From Amyloporia xantha (taxonomy: Eukaryota > Basidiomycota > Agaricomycetes > Polyporales > Adustoporiaceae): a stretch of 64,000 bases of DNA. The translations under genes and the position numbers were made by a program. The stretch is taken from contig JAYKKR010000001.1 in assembly GCA_036971615.1 (NCBI GenBank), forward strand, positions 1,116,001-1,180,000, written 5' to 3'. The notes beneath the pieces were generated by a model. It ran no database searches. It was not told the DNA's origin and saw only the letters and a list, made by a program, of their open reading frames with translations. Positions 1 through 14,954 of this stretch are shown here, in pieces. How positions within the stretch are numbered: position 1 is the stretch's first letter; the number at the start of each line of letters is the position of its first letter.

Positions 1-3000
1 TCCTGCCCACGCTTTCGCCGTCCTCAAGAGGTGTTCCTCTCCCGCTGCAGGGAAACGGAGGAGCCATAGAATGCTACGGGGCACCTTCGTGAGAATCTCG
101 AGCCATACGGCAAAGATTCCCTGCACTGCACATTAGGCATAGCGCTACCGTTATTGGAGCATCGAGCTCACCGGGTCAACCTGCGCTCCCAGAACACATA
201 TGAGTATCAGAGCTTAACGGTAACACGATCAGCAAGACGCACCTTGTATAGCTGCATTGTGCATTAGGATGGATCGTACCTGTAAACTGAATTGTTGTTT
301 CCACTCACCTGACTAAAGTTCGCAAAAATCACTACATCTCTACACTTCTGTCAGTAAAGTACTCGAGAATAACACTGCATACTCACTGAGGAATATCAGG
401 GAAGAGGCGCTGTCTCATAGCCGTTCGCCTTCGCTCTTCTTCGGACCATAGCTGTGCAACAGGAACCCCAAGTCGCTCTTCTGGTGTCAGATCCTCGTCT
501 TTCCGGAAGGACTGTTTATGATCGGTGACCATGAAAGAATGCTACGGAACACAGATCAAGAGGTCAAAAAGCAACGTTTCCACGATGGACAAACGAGAGA
601 CGCGAACAGGGATATAAATGAGTTTCTCCGTGCTAAGAGCACCCCGATACGAAAGTAGGTCAACGGGAGAAGTTCGTGAACTCAAATCACACTCACTAGA
701 TCCACTCGTTGGACGGAGACTCGGGATCCGCATCTGCGTCGAAATCGAATGTGATGCGTGGCTGTTCCTTGTCTTCACCTCGATATTTTCGCCATAACTC
801 CGTAGCGCTCATATCCGGAGGGCATGAAATGTCACAGCCAACAAGATAATCACACCAGCCTACACGTAGCAATTGTGAGCAACAGCAACAACATCTGGTG
901 TAGCATTTTGATATTACCTGCTGACAGCGTACCCGCATAGCCCATAAGCTGCATTTGGATAGGACACGGACGTACGGCAAATATATCATTCCTCGCTCCC
1001 TTAGTGTAGCCGCCCAAATTGATCACTGTTTAAATACACACATCTCAATCAGTACGGCATCATGTAAGAGATGTGCACGTACAGATATGGATCTCCTGTG
1101 AGAGGATGTGCTCTACAATAGCGTGGGCCGACCACGAGGACACGTCGACAAAGTTTTCCACACGACTAGCGATCCTTGGACGGTAATCGGAACCATCCCA
1201 TGGACTCGTGGTATACAGGAAAATATTGAAATATCGACGATCATGCAGTCCAAAAACGGATTGCATGAGATGCGACAGTGGATGATCGCTGCAAAACCAG
1301 AGTCCGTGAGCAAAGGCGGTGCGCGATACAGCTTGATGCGTACTTCACATCATTCGAAACATAGCCGATATTCAGCTTGCCTTTGAACGGCGGAGGCGGC
1401 GGTCGAAATACATGCCTAGGGAGCCATGTTTGCGAGAGCCCCATGTAAGAGATTCGGAGGGCGTTCCGATGGGCGACGAGACGTGCCACCCTAGGCGATA
1501 ACGGATAAGTGAACTGGAACCGCAATGTATCAGCCGAAGCCATGCATGTCGATGCGCAACGTGGCACCCACAGTGTGGAACGGAAGCACAGAGGGGACAA
1601 CAGGAACGTTTAGATTGGCAGGTAAGATCGGCCGTAGGAAGAAGGAACTCAGATCTTGTGAAATGCCGATCACAGGTTCTTCTGAAAGGAGCGTCTTTCC
1701 GTAAAGTCGGAGATACCACTGTCGCAGCAGTCGGGGCTGCACCCAGTTAATGAAGCGAATAACGAAGCCGACTTCGTTGATCCCCGCCTGCACTCGGTCT
1801 TGGTCGCTGTAATATCTACCGAGACACCTTCTCCAGCGTTCTTTTTCATTCTCGCGTAAAGCGCGCCCCTGCGCATGTTCGACCACCTGGAGCCAATCGT
1901 CGATTGTGGCAGACTGCCGTATGATCCCAATATTTTGCAGATAACCGACATCTATCTGCTGCTCACAGATCTCGATCATCTTGGGGATCCAGCCAGTCTG
2001 GCCAGCGTCGCTCGGTTGAACTATCCCGCCTTGCTCGTTCACACCGACTTCATTTGGCACCGCACCAAGTCCGCGCCAGTCACAGATCGAGCATAGCGAA
2101 TTGGCCAGACCGCACGTCGCTTCGGGGAGGTTTGGATTAAGAGCGACGGCCCTGCGGTAATATTGAATCGCGTCCCACGAGCGGCCCTGTGTCGGTCAAC
2201 GTGAGCGATACGCCTGATACAATAAGAGCCTCGAGACAAACCATATCCTTTATTGCATTTCCCAGATTCGCCAGCGCAATATCGAAGTCGGGCTTGAACT
2301 GTATCGCCTTCATATACAATCTTTGTGGCCTACTTTAGTTAAACACATATATCGAAATGACATGGACTTACTCAACAGCCTCATCGACGTGACCCTGGTC
2401 TTTCAATAGGGATCCCAGATTCGTCAAGAGATGAGGATGGCTCGGATCGAGTTGTAAGCCTGCCTGATAATAGAGCCTCGCAAGTGTAGGCCCGTTCAGC
2501 AAATGCTTCTGGCCCTGCAGATTTCTCACCGTCCTCGCAGACGAGAGCGTACACAAGAGAATTCCCAGGTTGTTATACGTCGACGGGGACGGAGACAGCG
2601 CCAGTGCGAAGTAATATAACATTATGACGAGGGAAACGCTGACGCTCACATCGACGCCAGCGCCGGGCAGCGCCCTGTTAGCAAAGGACTCGTCTTGGAA
2701 TTTCTTGGCCAGCGTGAGCAATATGGTACTCATCATGAGGTTCGATTTCTGCCGTATCGCTTCGGAGGGAATATCCCAATTTCCGGTCTGTGAGTTTCGC
2801 GCGCATATAGCGGGCAATACGCCCATGGAATACGGGAAGAGTGTCATCTGCAAGCGCGCGAGCTGGTCTGGAAGGAGAAGCAGAGTGGGCAGGACGCCTC
2901 CGCCTAATCGAAGCAATGCGTTCAGCAATTTCCCCGAAGAATCGTGAACAACTCGAAATAGATCGAACGGTGATTGGATCATGCGTTCAGAGAAAGGCGG

Positions 3001-4380
3001 CTGCCCTTCAATGTTCAGACTCTCTACGACCTCGGGAGGTACGGGTCCGTTAGACGATGCCGCTAGCATATAACCAGCGACGCATATAGACAACAAGAGG
3101 TCTTGAATAGAGTAATGTTCGTTATTCGGGTAGGGTAGCGGTGGGCGGACGATGATCTCGACGGCGCGAAAATAGTCTCGCATAGCGATTTGGACATCAT
3201 TTGGGCTCAGCAAAGTGTGCAGTGTCGCAGCCGTGAAAAACACTCTTTGCAGTCGATGCATCTCGTGACCAGGAACGGCAACCAGGAGCCGTCCGTCGTC
3301 TGCAACAACCCGTCGAATCACGAACTGGCAAATTCTGAGAGCTTGCAAATACGATGCAAACCGGCTGTTACCATCCGTTGTGTTTTGAGCGGCTGAGAAT
3401 AATCTTCCCAGTAAATTGTCCTGTCAAGCCGGAGTCAGAACACGTTCGGTCGAACGAACATAACGCGGACCATGGTGTCCCAGTACGTCGGGCGGATCTG
3501 GAGAGCTTTCCACCACCACTCGTACGCGGTGTTTTCCTGGCCCAACGCCTTGTATGTCGTGCCAATGTTAGACATGGCTTCGACATAATTAGCATCGATA
3601 GCCAGAATCTCATGGCTCAGTCTCAGACTGATGTCATAGTCCCCCAGCGCGTGATGAGTGCAGGAAAGGAGGAGGAGAACGGGCAGATGATCCGGGTGAA
3701 GTGAATGTAGGGTCGTAAGGAGGGGCAAGAGCTGGAATCTAAGAATATTTTCGGTAGAGAGCGCAGGCGGGTTGTTCACATCAAACATTGGCGAATGCGT
3801 CAGGCCTGCGGGTGGTGGCTGTGTGGGCGACTCATATAAGTGGTAGGCGTAGGCCATTGCAGCATCGCGGGCTGTAGGATGCGCGAACGGATTGGACAGG
3901 CTAGGCTGGGGTCCCACAAATGGGGCAGCAGCTCCGGGGATAGGCGCTGAGGCAGTACTGCTGGAGGGCCAAGCCATGGGGGACGCGGTAGATACCGACA
4001 GCCGTGCGGGGATTCTGTTCGAATTTGCTAAGTCTGTGCTGCTTGATGAGTCTGGAGGCGGAAGGGTTAGAAGCGAGAGTCCAAACCGGATATCGGCACG
4101 GACCTAGCAAACCCTGCTGATTTAAAGTGATGAGAGCGCCTGCAGGTGTCAGCAATGGCCTGGCTGTTGGTGGCATGGTAGACGTGTTGCCCAGAGGACC
4201 CGCCGAAGCTGCAGGGTCCCCTGGGTCGAGTGAGTGAGTAGGAACGGTCTCTGGATGCCATCCCTGGCGTTGCAAGCGGAAATACGAGGCCTGGGACGGG
4301 TCGTTAGTCTGTGCCTCATCGTGAGCCATGTTGTCGGTATATTGATCCGCAGAAGGATGAGAGAACGGAGTTTGGCGCAT
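1..4380 (-). CDS. O-GlcNAc transferase-like protein (GT41, TPR), 3' end outside window
   Basis: Predicted to transfer GlcNAc from UDP-GlcNAc to Ser/Thr of nuclear and cytosolic proteins. The start at 4380 opens a Pro/Ser-rich, low-complexity N-terminus. TPR-like helices follow (about 3.4-3.9 kb, 2.4-3.3 kb and 2.1-2.3 kb, for example 'AIQFKPDFDIALANLGNAI'). The GT41 catalytic half starts at about 1.4 kb with 'KGKLNIGYVSNDV'; then come 'SVFGLHDRRYFNIFLY' (about 1.25 kb), 'DISCPPDMSATELWRKYRG' (0.8 kb), 'SFMVTDHKQSFRKDEDLTPE' (0.5 kb), 'VVIFANFSQ' (0.3 kb) and a last visible exon encoding 'WLLRFPAAGEEHLLR'. At least ten short introns are needed. The acceptor near 0.34 kb is GTGTAG, which restores the frame. 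The C-terminus lies beyond base 1. The N-terminal exon changes frame near 4.1 kb, by an unseen intron or an indel. The family is clear; whether it is an active OGT is inferred. Confidence 0.88.
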
Positions 4381-5466
4381 GGGTTGAAGAGGAAAGAGAG
4401 AGAGATGGGGGCGGAAAGGAGGGGATTTTCATGGCCTGCCGAGCGTGGTGTTGAACGTTGGTTATTATAAGGCTTACCACATATTGATGTGATTCGGACA
4501 CGTCAATTTAAAAACCCCAGGAAATTGCCAACCCAAGCTCAGCAGAACCACCAATGAATGTTTCTTATGACGTACCCCGCTCGCCCGCGTTTATTTTCAA
4601 GCTCAGCCACCGATCCCTCCACTCCCTCGGCACACTTGCCGCTTCGGGACTTGTCCTAATGACGTTCCAATATCGTCCGACAATTTATTGCCACCGGGCG
4701 ATTACATACCCCAGTATGTTTTTCTGTGAAATCATAACATACGGCAAGATAGCGGGCTAGTTTCGTGGGGCCTGGCTCATGGGGCCCAGCCATGTGCCAC
4801 CATCCTACTCGCCGTCTGCCAAGCTCTCACAGCCCTCTCAGACTGCACCGTCCCGCTTGCCTCGAACTTTCCATTCCCTGCCGATTGGTATCATCCATAT
4901 GGCAGTGCTGTCCCGTCTATATGATATTCAGGTACTGTGCTATACCTATCTGAAACGAAGGTACCGATCTTATGTAACCTCGTTTCCTCGCTACCCGGTC
5001 TTTTGCGTGAACCCAATCAATTATCACAGCGCGTCTTAGCACCAGGGCGTCTACCTTGGAGCGGGTCTCAACTGCTGTCCTGGTCCATGCACGAAACCCA
5101 CTTTTGCAGCTCTCCAGCCCTTTATTGACGAGCACCGTAGCGTAAGTACTACTACGTACGCATACGCATCCATTTCGGCTTGAATCGCTACGCCGAGAAG
5201 CTGGCGTGGGACCGCCGCGGGTGTCGAGCCAACGGGCCCATCGAAACGCAATCTCGAGCCCGGAAGGGCCGGGCCCGACCCCGACAGCGAACGGTACGGA
5301 TCGACCTCTACCGTGATCAGCTGCTCCGTCGCCACTCACAAGACCCACTCCAGACTCCTTTTGGCAACCCTCGTAGTTCGCTAAAACGCCTGACACGCCT
5401 TCCTTTACGCAATGCGCCTCCGATTAATCAGGCGTGCGTCTGGTCGATGGCCTGCACCGCACTGTC
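4381..5466. other. Intergenic region between divergent genes
   Basis: This 1.1 kb lies between the starts of the OGT-like gene (-) and the aldolase gene (+) and must hold both promoters. Open frames here, such as a 159-codon one on the minus strand, show no recognisable family and no exon pattern. No repeat or RNA gene was recognised. Confidence 0.5.
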
Positions 5467-6878
5467 ATGTCTCCCAACAACCTCCTGCAGTATATTCGCA
5501 CACAGGTCACCGTCGATGTCGATTCGATGGACCCTGCTGTGGCCGCACGGCACTCGACCGGGGCGGACAAGTTCTGCGACATGACCTCCAACCAGGCCAT
5601 CGTCTATTCGGAGGCAGTCAAGCCCGAACGCGCACAGCTCTTCAAGGCCGCGTGCAAACAGGCACAGGCTAACGGCGCTGACGTCGAGAAACAGATCGTC
5701 GATGCTGTGGACATTCTGGTGTGCACGATCACGCATGATGGCGAACACGTCCGGATGTTAATCTCACGCATCAGACCGTTGCACTTGCGAAAGAGGTGTA
5801 CCCGTACTTGACCGGTCGCGTCCATGTTCAGGCCTCACCCTCAGCTGCCTACGATACAGAGCAGACGATTGCGCACGCCACGAAACTGGTCGCCCTGTTC
5901 GAGGCGAACGGCATACCGCGGTAAGGATCTCTACTTCAGTCGATCTGATAGCTATAATCGGCGCAACAGCTCGCGAGTCTGCATCAAGATCCCTGCTACG
6001 CCCGAGTCGATCGTGGCATGCGAGTATCTCGAGAAGAACGGCATTAGGACTCTCGCGACTTGCCTTTTCTCTGTGCCGCAGGCGGTGGCGGCCTCTCAAG
6101 CGGGCTGTCTCTACGTCGCGCCTTATTTTAACGGTCAGAGGTGGCGATATTATCTAATAAGCACAGCGAAGACTAACAGTAACGTAACATTATCTTTTAC
6201 CAGAGCTTCGTGTGCACTTCGAACCTACTCTCTGGAAGGAGTATCAGAATACCGCCAAGGAACACCCGATGGGACCTGTCATAGGCTCAGTCGTGCAAGT
6301 CTTCAGGCAGATGGGTTCGAAGACCCTTGTCATGCCTGCCAGGCAAGCATTGCATTCTTTCTCCTCCCCTTCATCCAGTCTGAGGTATCATTCAGTATCG
6401 TAACATCTACAGAGGTATGAATCATGGGCCTAGTCTCCACCCTATCTGCAGACCTGACACAATACTGCTATTCCAGGTTGTCGCCCTAGCATCTTTACGT
6501 CCTGATCACCTCACGCTCGCAGGCGCTGTTCTTGACCAGCTCGCCGCCACAGAGAAGACCAATGAGACGCCCGACGAACCGAAACCGCACCACGTCGATG
6601 TCCCTCTGAACGCTCATCCTGCCGTAAGTGACGCGTCGGCAGAGAAAGGTGAGAGGGATATTGTCTATTTTGACAGTTCGGTCACCTTACTGGACGGCGA
6701 TCACACAGGCCCGGCAGTTCACGAGACCGACTTCATTGCGAACGGCGCAGAAGCCCTCAGACAGGCATTAAATGTTGATAAGGAGGCGACGCGCAAACTA
6801 GCGGACGCATTGAAAATTTTCGATGAAATGGAGGCCAAGACCAAAGATCTGATTCGCAAGGAGCTGAGCGGCGTCTGA
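5467..6878 (+). CDS. Transaldolase-family class I aldolase
   Basis: Predicted cytosolic transaldolase / fructose-6-phosphate aldolase-like enzyme of the pentose phosphate pathway. The TIM barrel opens with 'VTVDVDSMDP'. The Schiff-base lysine is in 'VCIKIPATPESI'. Later come 'GIRTLATCLFSVPQA' and 'MPASIVTSTEVVALASLRPDHLTL', read across exon joins. Exons: 5467-5718, 5775-5920, 5970-6133, 6204-6342, 6396-6414 and 6477-6878. The ATG at 5467 leads directly into the conserved N-terminus. The fourth intron (6343-6395) begins GCAAGC, so it is GC-AG, and the next exon is only 19 nt; both are required to join the conserved motif. A charged C-terminal extension of about 110 residues follows the barrel. 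Substrate is inferred from the family; the order of exons is well supported by frame and motif. Confidence 0.92.
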
Positions 6879-7006
6879 AGGGGCTGGGCGTGAAGCCGTC
6901 ATAAGTTGCTACGTAAGGAATGTATCCCGCTTGTAGACATGACCGTGTGGTTGTGCCAGAAATGAATGATCGTGAGCACGAACGAGGCTAATTGTGGAGA
7001 GAACGA

Positions 7007-10000
7007 TCATTCCATCATCTCCATGTCCTCGAATTCGCATTCAACGTCGTCATCGCGCGTCTCCTCTTCCAGCTCCTTCACGAGGTCGCCGATGACGATG
7101 AGGGAGTCGGCCTTGCTCTCGACCTTCTTCCGCTCGAAGAACCATGAGCAGTCGAGCGAATCGCACTCAATCGGTTCAGCGGGCGCTGTGCCGCAGCACG
7201 AAGTGCAGACCAGATGTACGTTCCGCAGTCTGTCCTCCGTCTTCCGCCGTCGCAAGAGCAGTTCGCTCGTGGTGGTCTGGGGATCCATGCGGCAATCATC
7301 GCATATGCCTGTGAAAATGGAGACATTGGTCATACGTTTACCAAGGCAGCATGCGGCCTACCCTCTAGTGTCAATGCACCACAGACCATGCAGTGAGAGC
7401 TCAGGAAGTGTTCATCGATCTTGAAGGCGTTGGATGGAGCCACGTTGTTCTTCGCTTTTCTTGGTGACAGTAACAACGAATCCGGCTGGTCCATGCGCAG
7501 CGCTTTTGGCATTTCCTCGTACCAGCTTCTGACGTCAGCGCCAACGAGGTTGAAGATACGTTCCAGAGGAGGAATGAGCACACGGGAGATATAGTAGATG
7601 GCGTCCAAATGCTTCTGACTACGTGCTTTCGTCAGTCATCGGCTTTTTGCAGTCCATCCGAGCCTACCTGTTGTTCAAGAGCTCCTCAGGAGAGACAGCC
7701 CTATCTACCAGCCTCGAGTCCGGATCACCGCGCATGATCACATACGGCACACGCTCCCCGTACTGAGGTTCATCACTGGGGTCATGCACCATGCGGCGTG
7801 CAGCGACAGTAACGCCTGGGGGCGGGGGCACCCTATCACTATGATAACGTCAGTATGACAGTTTGCCACCGAAGGGATGCGGGGTACCTGTAAGTACCCA
7901 TCTTCACTTCTTTGGCGAAAATGAAGTCCTGAACAGAGACCTTGTTTTCGAGTAGTCTGGCCCACATCCTACAACAGTAGTCTTTCACCTGGCTCAGGTC
8001 CTGCGTGCGAAACAAGATCCTACACTTAAAGTTAGCCTTCACGTGGTTGAAAAACGAGACCTGATTTACTTCAAACAAGTTTCGGTCATCTTCTGTTGCG
8101 CAGGTACACCGTCTCTGCGAACAGTCTCGATTCCTTTGGCGTCAAAACCGGGCTCCTTGTCATCCGGGTTCTCGAATTTGAACCCAACGTATCGCTTCTT
8201 CGCCATCAAAACGCACGGAAGGTAGACCTGAAACCACAACGTAATCTGAGTGATCACGTCTACTCTCGATTAGATCCGAGCCAACCTTCTCAAATTTGAG
8301 TTTCACAGGGGCAGGGTTCATGGCAGTGATCGTTTCCGCCATGTCGTATCCAATGCGAAATGCCTGCTCCTTCGTCTTCCCTCGGAGGTAGATGAACAGT
8401 GAGTCTGTGTCGCCATACACCACTCTGGCACCCCATTTCTTCGTAGAATCGATGATACGTATGGCCTGTCGTGACTGCAGTCAGAGTGGTCCATGTATAT
8501 ATGCAACTGTACCCACCTTCTCTAGGGTTTCACGCCCACTCTGGACTATGCTGTCCGCAATCTCAACGGCTGGCATTCGGCCAGAGTAACTAGCACTTGT
8601 GTAACCATACGTAACATTGGCAATAAATTTGAGACCGAGCTGCCGAGCGTCCAACACTCGTCGAAGGGCCTGGATAGTTCTCGGTTTGCACATGATAAGA
8701 AGTTGATGCCATAGAACTTACCTTATCATTCTTTATTCCCTTCATGGCCTGTTTGACCATAACTCTTGTGTCTAACAGCTCGGTCAACATTCTACCAAGT
8801 AATCCCTTGCGGACATCTTGCTTCACATATATCATGCCATTCGGTGCGACTGACATCAAACCAACTCCGTGAATGTTCATGTATGCCGCGCTACGACTCA
8901 CCATTGATATGCTCCTGTAACGTTGCCAACAAACCTGCGGGCTGGCGCAAGTCCGTGACGCCGAACTTGTATTGTCCCTTGAATTCAGTAACACGACCAA
9001 GACAAGTAGAATAACAATAATTATAAGCAATCATGATGGAAGGATACAGTGATTGAAAGTCTAATACAACGAGGGGGCTGTTGTAGAAAGCAGAGAGGGG
9101 CTCCATGATGAGCGGCATACATTCGGCAGCATTTTGCTTCCCGACCTACATATAAAGATGATGAGCAGTGTGCGGATAAACTTAGAGCTGGCGACTGACA
9201 TCCTGTTTACTTGGTGATAGAAGTACAAAATTCTCTGGCTTAGCGATTCGAAACATGAACGCTTCCACTTTGAATTGGGATCCACGACTCAGGACGGAGA
9301 AGAAATCAACTCCAAAGACACGAGCGAATTCACTGCAAAGTAATTAGCGAATTCTGTATTCCATTGATTGCAAGAGAGGCGCACGCAGTCTTGGTCACTA
9401 CTTCGGCTGCGTCGAGGATCTCGAGGACCATATCCGTGCGACTGGAGAAGTAGCGCAGAAGATTGTTATTATGATAAGGAATGTCGCTATGATACCATTT
9501 CGTCAGAGTTTGATGGGAATATCGTGGGGTCCTGTTGGCCGATAGACATGAGATTATCGTATGTGTCAGCGTCTCATCCTTGCTGACCGTCTGTGTAAGA
9601 TCTGAAAGACCACATGTTCAAAAGCATGGCTCGTAAAGTTCTGTTCAGCGCGCATAATTCGCCAGAGGTTCAACACATGCCGGCCGACAACTTTGAAGGT
9701 CGATGTCGTCCTCATACCCCATTGGTCCGAACCGCCACCAATATGTCGACCAGAAGCACGGGATATCTGATCGCCCAAATCGAGGCCTGTGTCATACGTC
9801 GTCAGCAATTGTTACGGTGAGTCCTTGACTTCAAGATGCTTTATACCATATGTGTCAGCTCGTGCACTCAAATATCCCCATGACGCGGCTTGGACCTCCC
9901 AACCGACAAGTATATCAGGGTTGATATCTACCACGACATCAATGAGGTGGTTCAACAAGTCTAGTTCACTTGATACGATCTCTAAGGGCATGCTTCTAAA

Positions 10001-13000
10001 TCTGTGAGTGTTGAAGCGATTATTTTCAACCAAGATCACACCAGCAACGCGTGAAAAACTCTCATCGTCGTCCAGATGAGGGTCATCCTTGTATGAGTAG
10101 AACACGGCCGCAACCTCATCCACACTTGGATCCGGAAGTCTATCTTCTGTCGATAGAGCTAAGGATAACTGAAAGTCAGTTTTCATCAGATCATGCTAAC
10201 GCCGGATACTAACCAAACATTTCCAGTGAAAATGCGCCCATATTTTGCTGTTCTCGCATAGGTTGTTTGGCAGCTCTAGCAGGAGTGTTCTTAAGTCCGT
10301 AAGGATTTGCCTGAGTAGGACCTTCAATCTATCATAATACATGAATTAGACATACACCGGTCAGGTGATGGGTAGCTGACCTGAGACGGTTGCTTAGGAA
10401 GACTTTTTGGTTGATCGCTTGGATGAGTCATAAGCCACCGCCGCACTTGCTTTGGGCTTGGAGGACAGCTTGCATACTCCCAGCCACTTACACCGGTAGC
10501 ATCTAATCGCGCTGCTTGATCGCATTCATCTCCACCGGTATACCAGGCTGACTCGTTGGACTGCACGGTCCATTCTTCTAAGGTGTCGAGACCATCGCCT
10601 CCTTTCAAATGGAATACCAAGCCGGCGTACTCTCTTGGCCTTTCTGGAGCGTCGCTTGACCTGGAGTAGTAAGGGTTGGTGTAGATCTTGCTCGGAATGT
10701 TGTACTCATCGATGCTGCTAAAAAGTTCCGGTGTAGAGGGCGGCGCTGTGGAGTAGATATAACCGCTGGAACTCAAGCCGTAAGATGACACTGTCTGAGA
10801 CGTTGAAGCTAGTCGACGCAGACGGGAAGAATTTGTTTCCCTTGAAGACGTATAGAGACGGGAGGACGATGTATTTGAGGACGACAGCACATCTGTCATG
10901 ATATCATCCGCGGAATTACTTAATCTCCGTCGTTTCGACGGCCACTCTAATCCATCCCCAGTTCGAGGCGTCTTATGTGGCTGAGACCCTTTGATATCAC
11001 TGGCGGCTGCTGGATACAATGCAGCAGAGTCAAGCGAAGAGTCGATCGTGTGAGGATCAATTCTTGGGGGATACTGCAGTCTTAACACAGAAAAAATAAG
11101 TTGCAGAGAATATCGTCCGCGGCAGTGTCAGACCTACTCTGAGAATGCCGCAGTGCCGTCCTTGCCTATGGCTCCAGAAGAATGCTCGCGTCGCAATCTG
11201 TACGTAGCTCCTGTGGTTGACAGCCGCGGCGTGGTTTCGTCCAGCCTGTCACTTGGATCAACTAAGGACAATATCTATACAAGAGTAAAATGTACTTACT
11301 CTGTAGGTTCTGTCGGTACCGCAGAATTCACCAGTCGGGCAGGTCTCAAAGGGGAGAAAACATCGGAGGATGCAGCAGGCTCATTTCTCCTGAGTGATCG
11401 CTTAGTTGGTGTCCTTGGCGGTGTCTGAAAACTAGTCTCCGAGTCTCTTATGCTGACACAAGGCGCGTGAGTCGAACCGAGATCTAAAGTCAGAAAAGAC
11501 ACTTGCCGTTTCCTGGGGGTTTGTGGGAGGTCGTCTGTCATCACAGATTTAGAACGTACAGTCGCAGGCCTAAACGGAGTCACTTTCTGTCGACCAGCAA
11601 CAGATCAACAAACGCACCGTGCGAGTTTGCGCCATGCCTCTTGAAATACATTGAATCGTTTCAAAGGTGAGCCTCTGGATGATGGACTATGAGGTATAAG
11701 CTTTGGGGTCGCATCCTAGGCGAGATGTTTGGGTGTAATTTAACCTACCTGCCTACTCCTACGAGGTCATCGGCGAACTGGTCATCTGGCGGAGGTCCAT
11801 CTTCGGTTGCTTCATCCTCTTCATCTATATCTTCTTCATTTGCTCTGTGCCCGTTGACGAGTTTATCCCATTCTGCTTCCTCCTTTTCCACTAGCTGCTC
11901 CATCGCCTGACTGGAGAGCATGGTCTCGTCTACGTCAGCTTCAACTTGCTCTGACGCGCCTTCGTACTCTTGGCTCCATGATTCGTCCGCCCGAGTTGCA
12001 GCATATGGGTTCTCCTCTTCGTTGACCTCTGGCCCTGGTGAGTGATGGTCTGTGGAGGTACCCTCTTCACTTCGACCAGGGACAGGTCTCCACATCTTCC
12101 ATTCGTCTTCCCAGAGCGCCTCGATGCTCTCAAAGGTGGTCATCACCCACCTCTCCCATCCCATGCTGCTACTCAGCACTTTCTCATTTCCACGTTCATT
12201 CTCAATCCTCTTCCTGATTTCTTCCCACCACCTGGCTTCCGCAACCCATTCTGCCCCGCGTCCCCTGGAGTTCTCACTGAGGTCTTTGGGGATCTCGGGA
12301 GAAGGCGAAAGACCTTTAGCAAGACGGCGACGACGCTCATCTTCCCATAATTCACGAACACTGGGAACAAGCGGCTCGGGCGGGAGCGATGGGGCCGGAA
12401 TCGTCAATTTGTGATGAATATTCCGGGCGGTGAGTGAATGGCGATTGAGGATTTGGTGGGCCGCAACATCAACTTCGAGGGCCATGCGAGACTGACGGAA
12501 GTGTGGTGATGGCTTGAATACAACGTCCGATTCATCATCATCGTTGTCGATATCTCTGCCTTCTTGTGCTTCATCTCGCCCGCGTTCCCAGACTTCGCCG
12601 AGATCCATCCAGCCGCAACCATAGAGACCGAAGTCACACATGAATTGGAGAATATAGCTGATATGGCTTTCGTATACGCGAAATCTGGTCTTCATAACTG
12701 TTCCCGACTGCAGAATTGTCACCGCCCGGTTCACATATGCAGGATCGGCTATGTAAACTTTGAGGAACGGAGAATATGATGCATGAAAACCGTAAAAGTG
12801 AACACCCTTCACTAGTATAACTGCGCGAACGAACTTGGACTTTGGAGAGTAGGGATTGCGTTTCATTGAGACGGCAATGGCATGATTGAGTGAATGAGAC
12901 AACCTTGCGACGTAACCGTTCACTTGTTGCACCGAATGAAGATAGTTATTGGGTGCTCGAAGGACAGCTGTACTCACCACTGTCCGGGTTCATTTTCCCA

Positions 13001-13191
13001 GCATATTCGACATAAAAGTAGGGGTATACTTGATGTATATGCACGCACGCCTTCTTGCCTGTCGAAGACTCTCCATACACTCTGATGATAGGCACGCGCG
13101 GAAGAGTCGAGTTATCCAGGGGACCCGGCGCGGCGAGTACGTGATCGATGTGGTTTATTCGGACACGCAGGGTGGATGGCGGAGTACTCAT
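7007..13191 (-). CDS. REV3: DNA polymerase zeta catalytic subunit
   Basis: B-family translesion polymerase that extends from mismatched or lesion-containing primer ends; works with REV7 in the nucleus. The N-terminus (13191, 'VRINHIDHVLAAPGPLD', then 'QVYPYFYVEYAG') matches the REV3 N-terminal domain. A long exon at 11.7-13.0 kb and a Ser-rich low-complexity region at 10.3-11.6 kb follow. The catalytic core is at 8.1-9.3 kb: motif A 'LDFQSLYPSIMIAYNY', 'RYVGFKFENPDDKEPGFDAKG', motif B 'RQLGLKFIANVTYGYTSAS', motif C 'YGDTDSLF'. Two C-terminal cysteine modules (HCMVC with ICDDC at 7.2-7.4 kb; LVCTSCC with ECDSLDC at 7.1-7.2 kb) correspond to CysA and the Fe-S-binding CysB. The acidic tail ends at 7007. 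Convergent with the aldolase, only 128 bp apart. Confidence 0.95.
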
Positions 13192-13484
13192 GATGTCGCA
13201 TCGTCCACACCTCGAAACGTTCGGTGGTGGCGGTATGCCTGCAGCAGAGGGTTAATGGCAACCCAGCGCACTGGCACGCGCTTGAGGTCTCTTCGCGCTC
13301 GTCACGCTAGCACACGACATGTCACAAATTGTCACAAGTCGCGTCAATGTCGATACTCAAGTTCGAGCTCAGCTCAGAGCGCAAATAAAAATCTCGAGCG
13401 TCCCAACACCGTCTGATATCATTACACCACTCTGACATGCTTCACTATTTCACCTCGTTAGTCCTTACTATCCCTCTCCTCCGG

Positions 13485-14636
<1,152 letters not shown>

Positions 14637-14954
14637 CTACCGGCCCGTGGGGCACGTTCGAAGACGTCATTGGTGACACGAACATCCCAAATAAGGCAGT
14701 ACCCGGCCCTTCCGGAGTCTCTCGACTAAATCGGGCGAATTCCGCGCAATGCCGCTGCCTGCCCTCAACCGCACGATCAATACTATATATGCGGACGATA
14801 TCGTGTCGATTTCTTCAGACCCTCTTGCTCGCCCTTTCTACCCAGTCTTGTCACAGCATAGACAGCTAGGAGCTCTTTGGTGAGTACTGCGTTTGATTCG
14901 AAGCACGTCATTCGTCTAATGAATTCTAGGCGTATGGCCTTACACTCTGCAACA

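Noticed and set aside
4917..5396. 159-codon minus-strand open frame upstream of the aldolase
   Set aside because: Arg/Gly-rich shadow of a GC-rich promoter region with no domain and no splice support.
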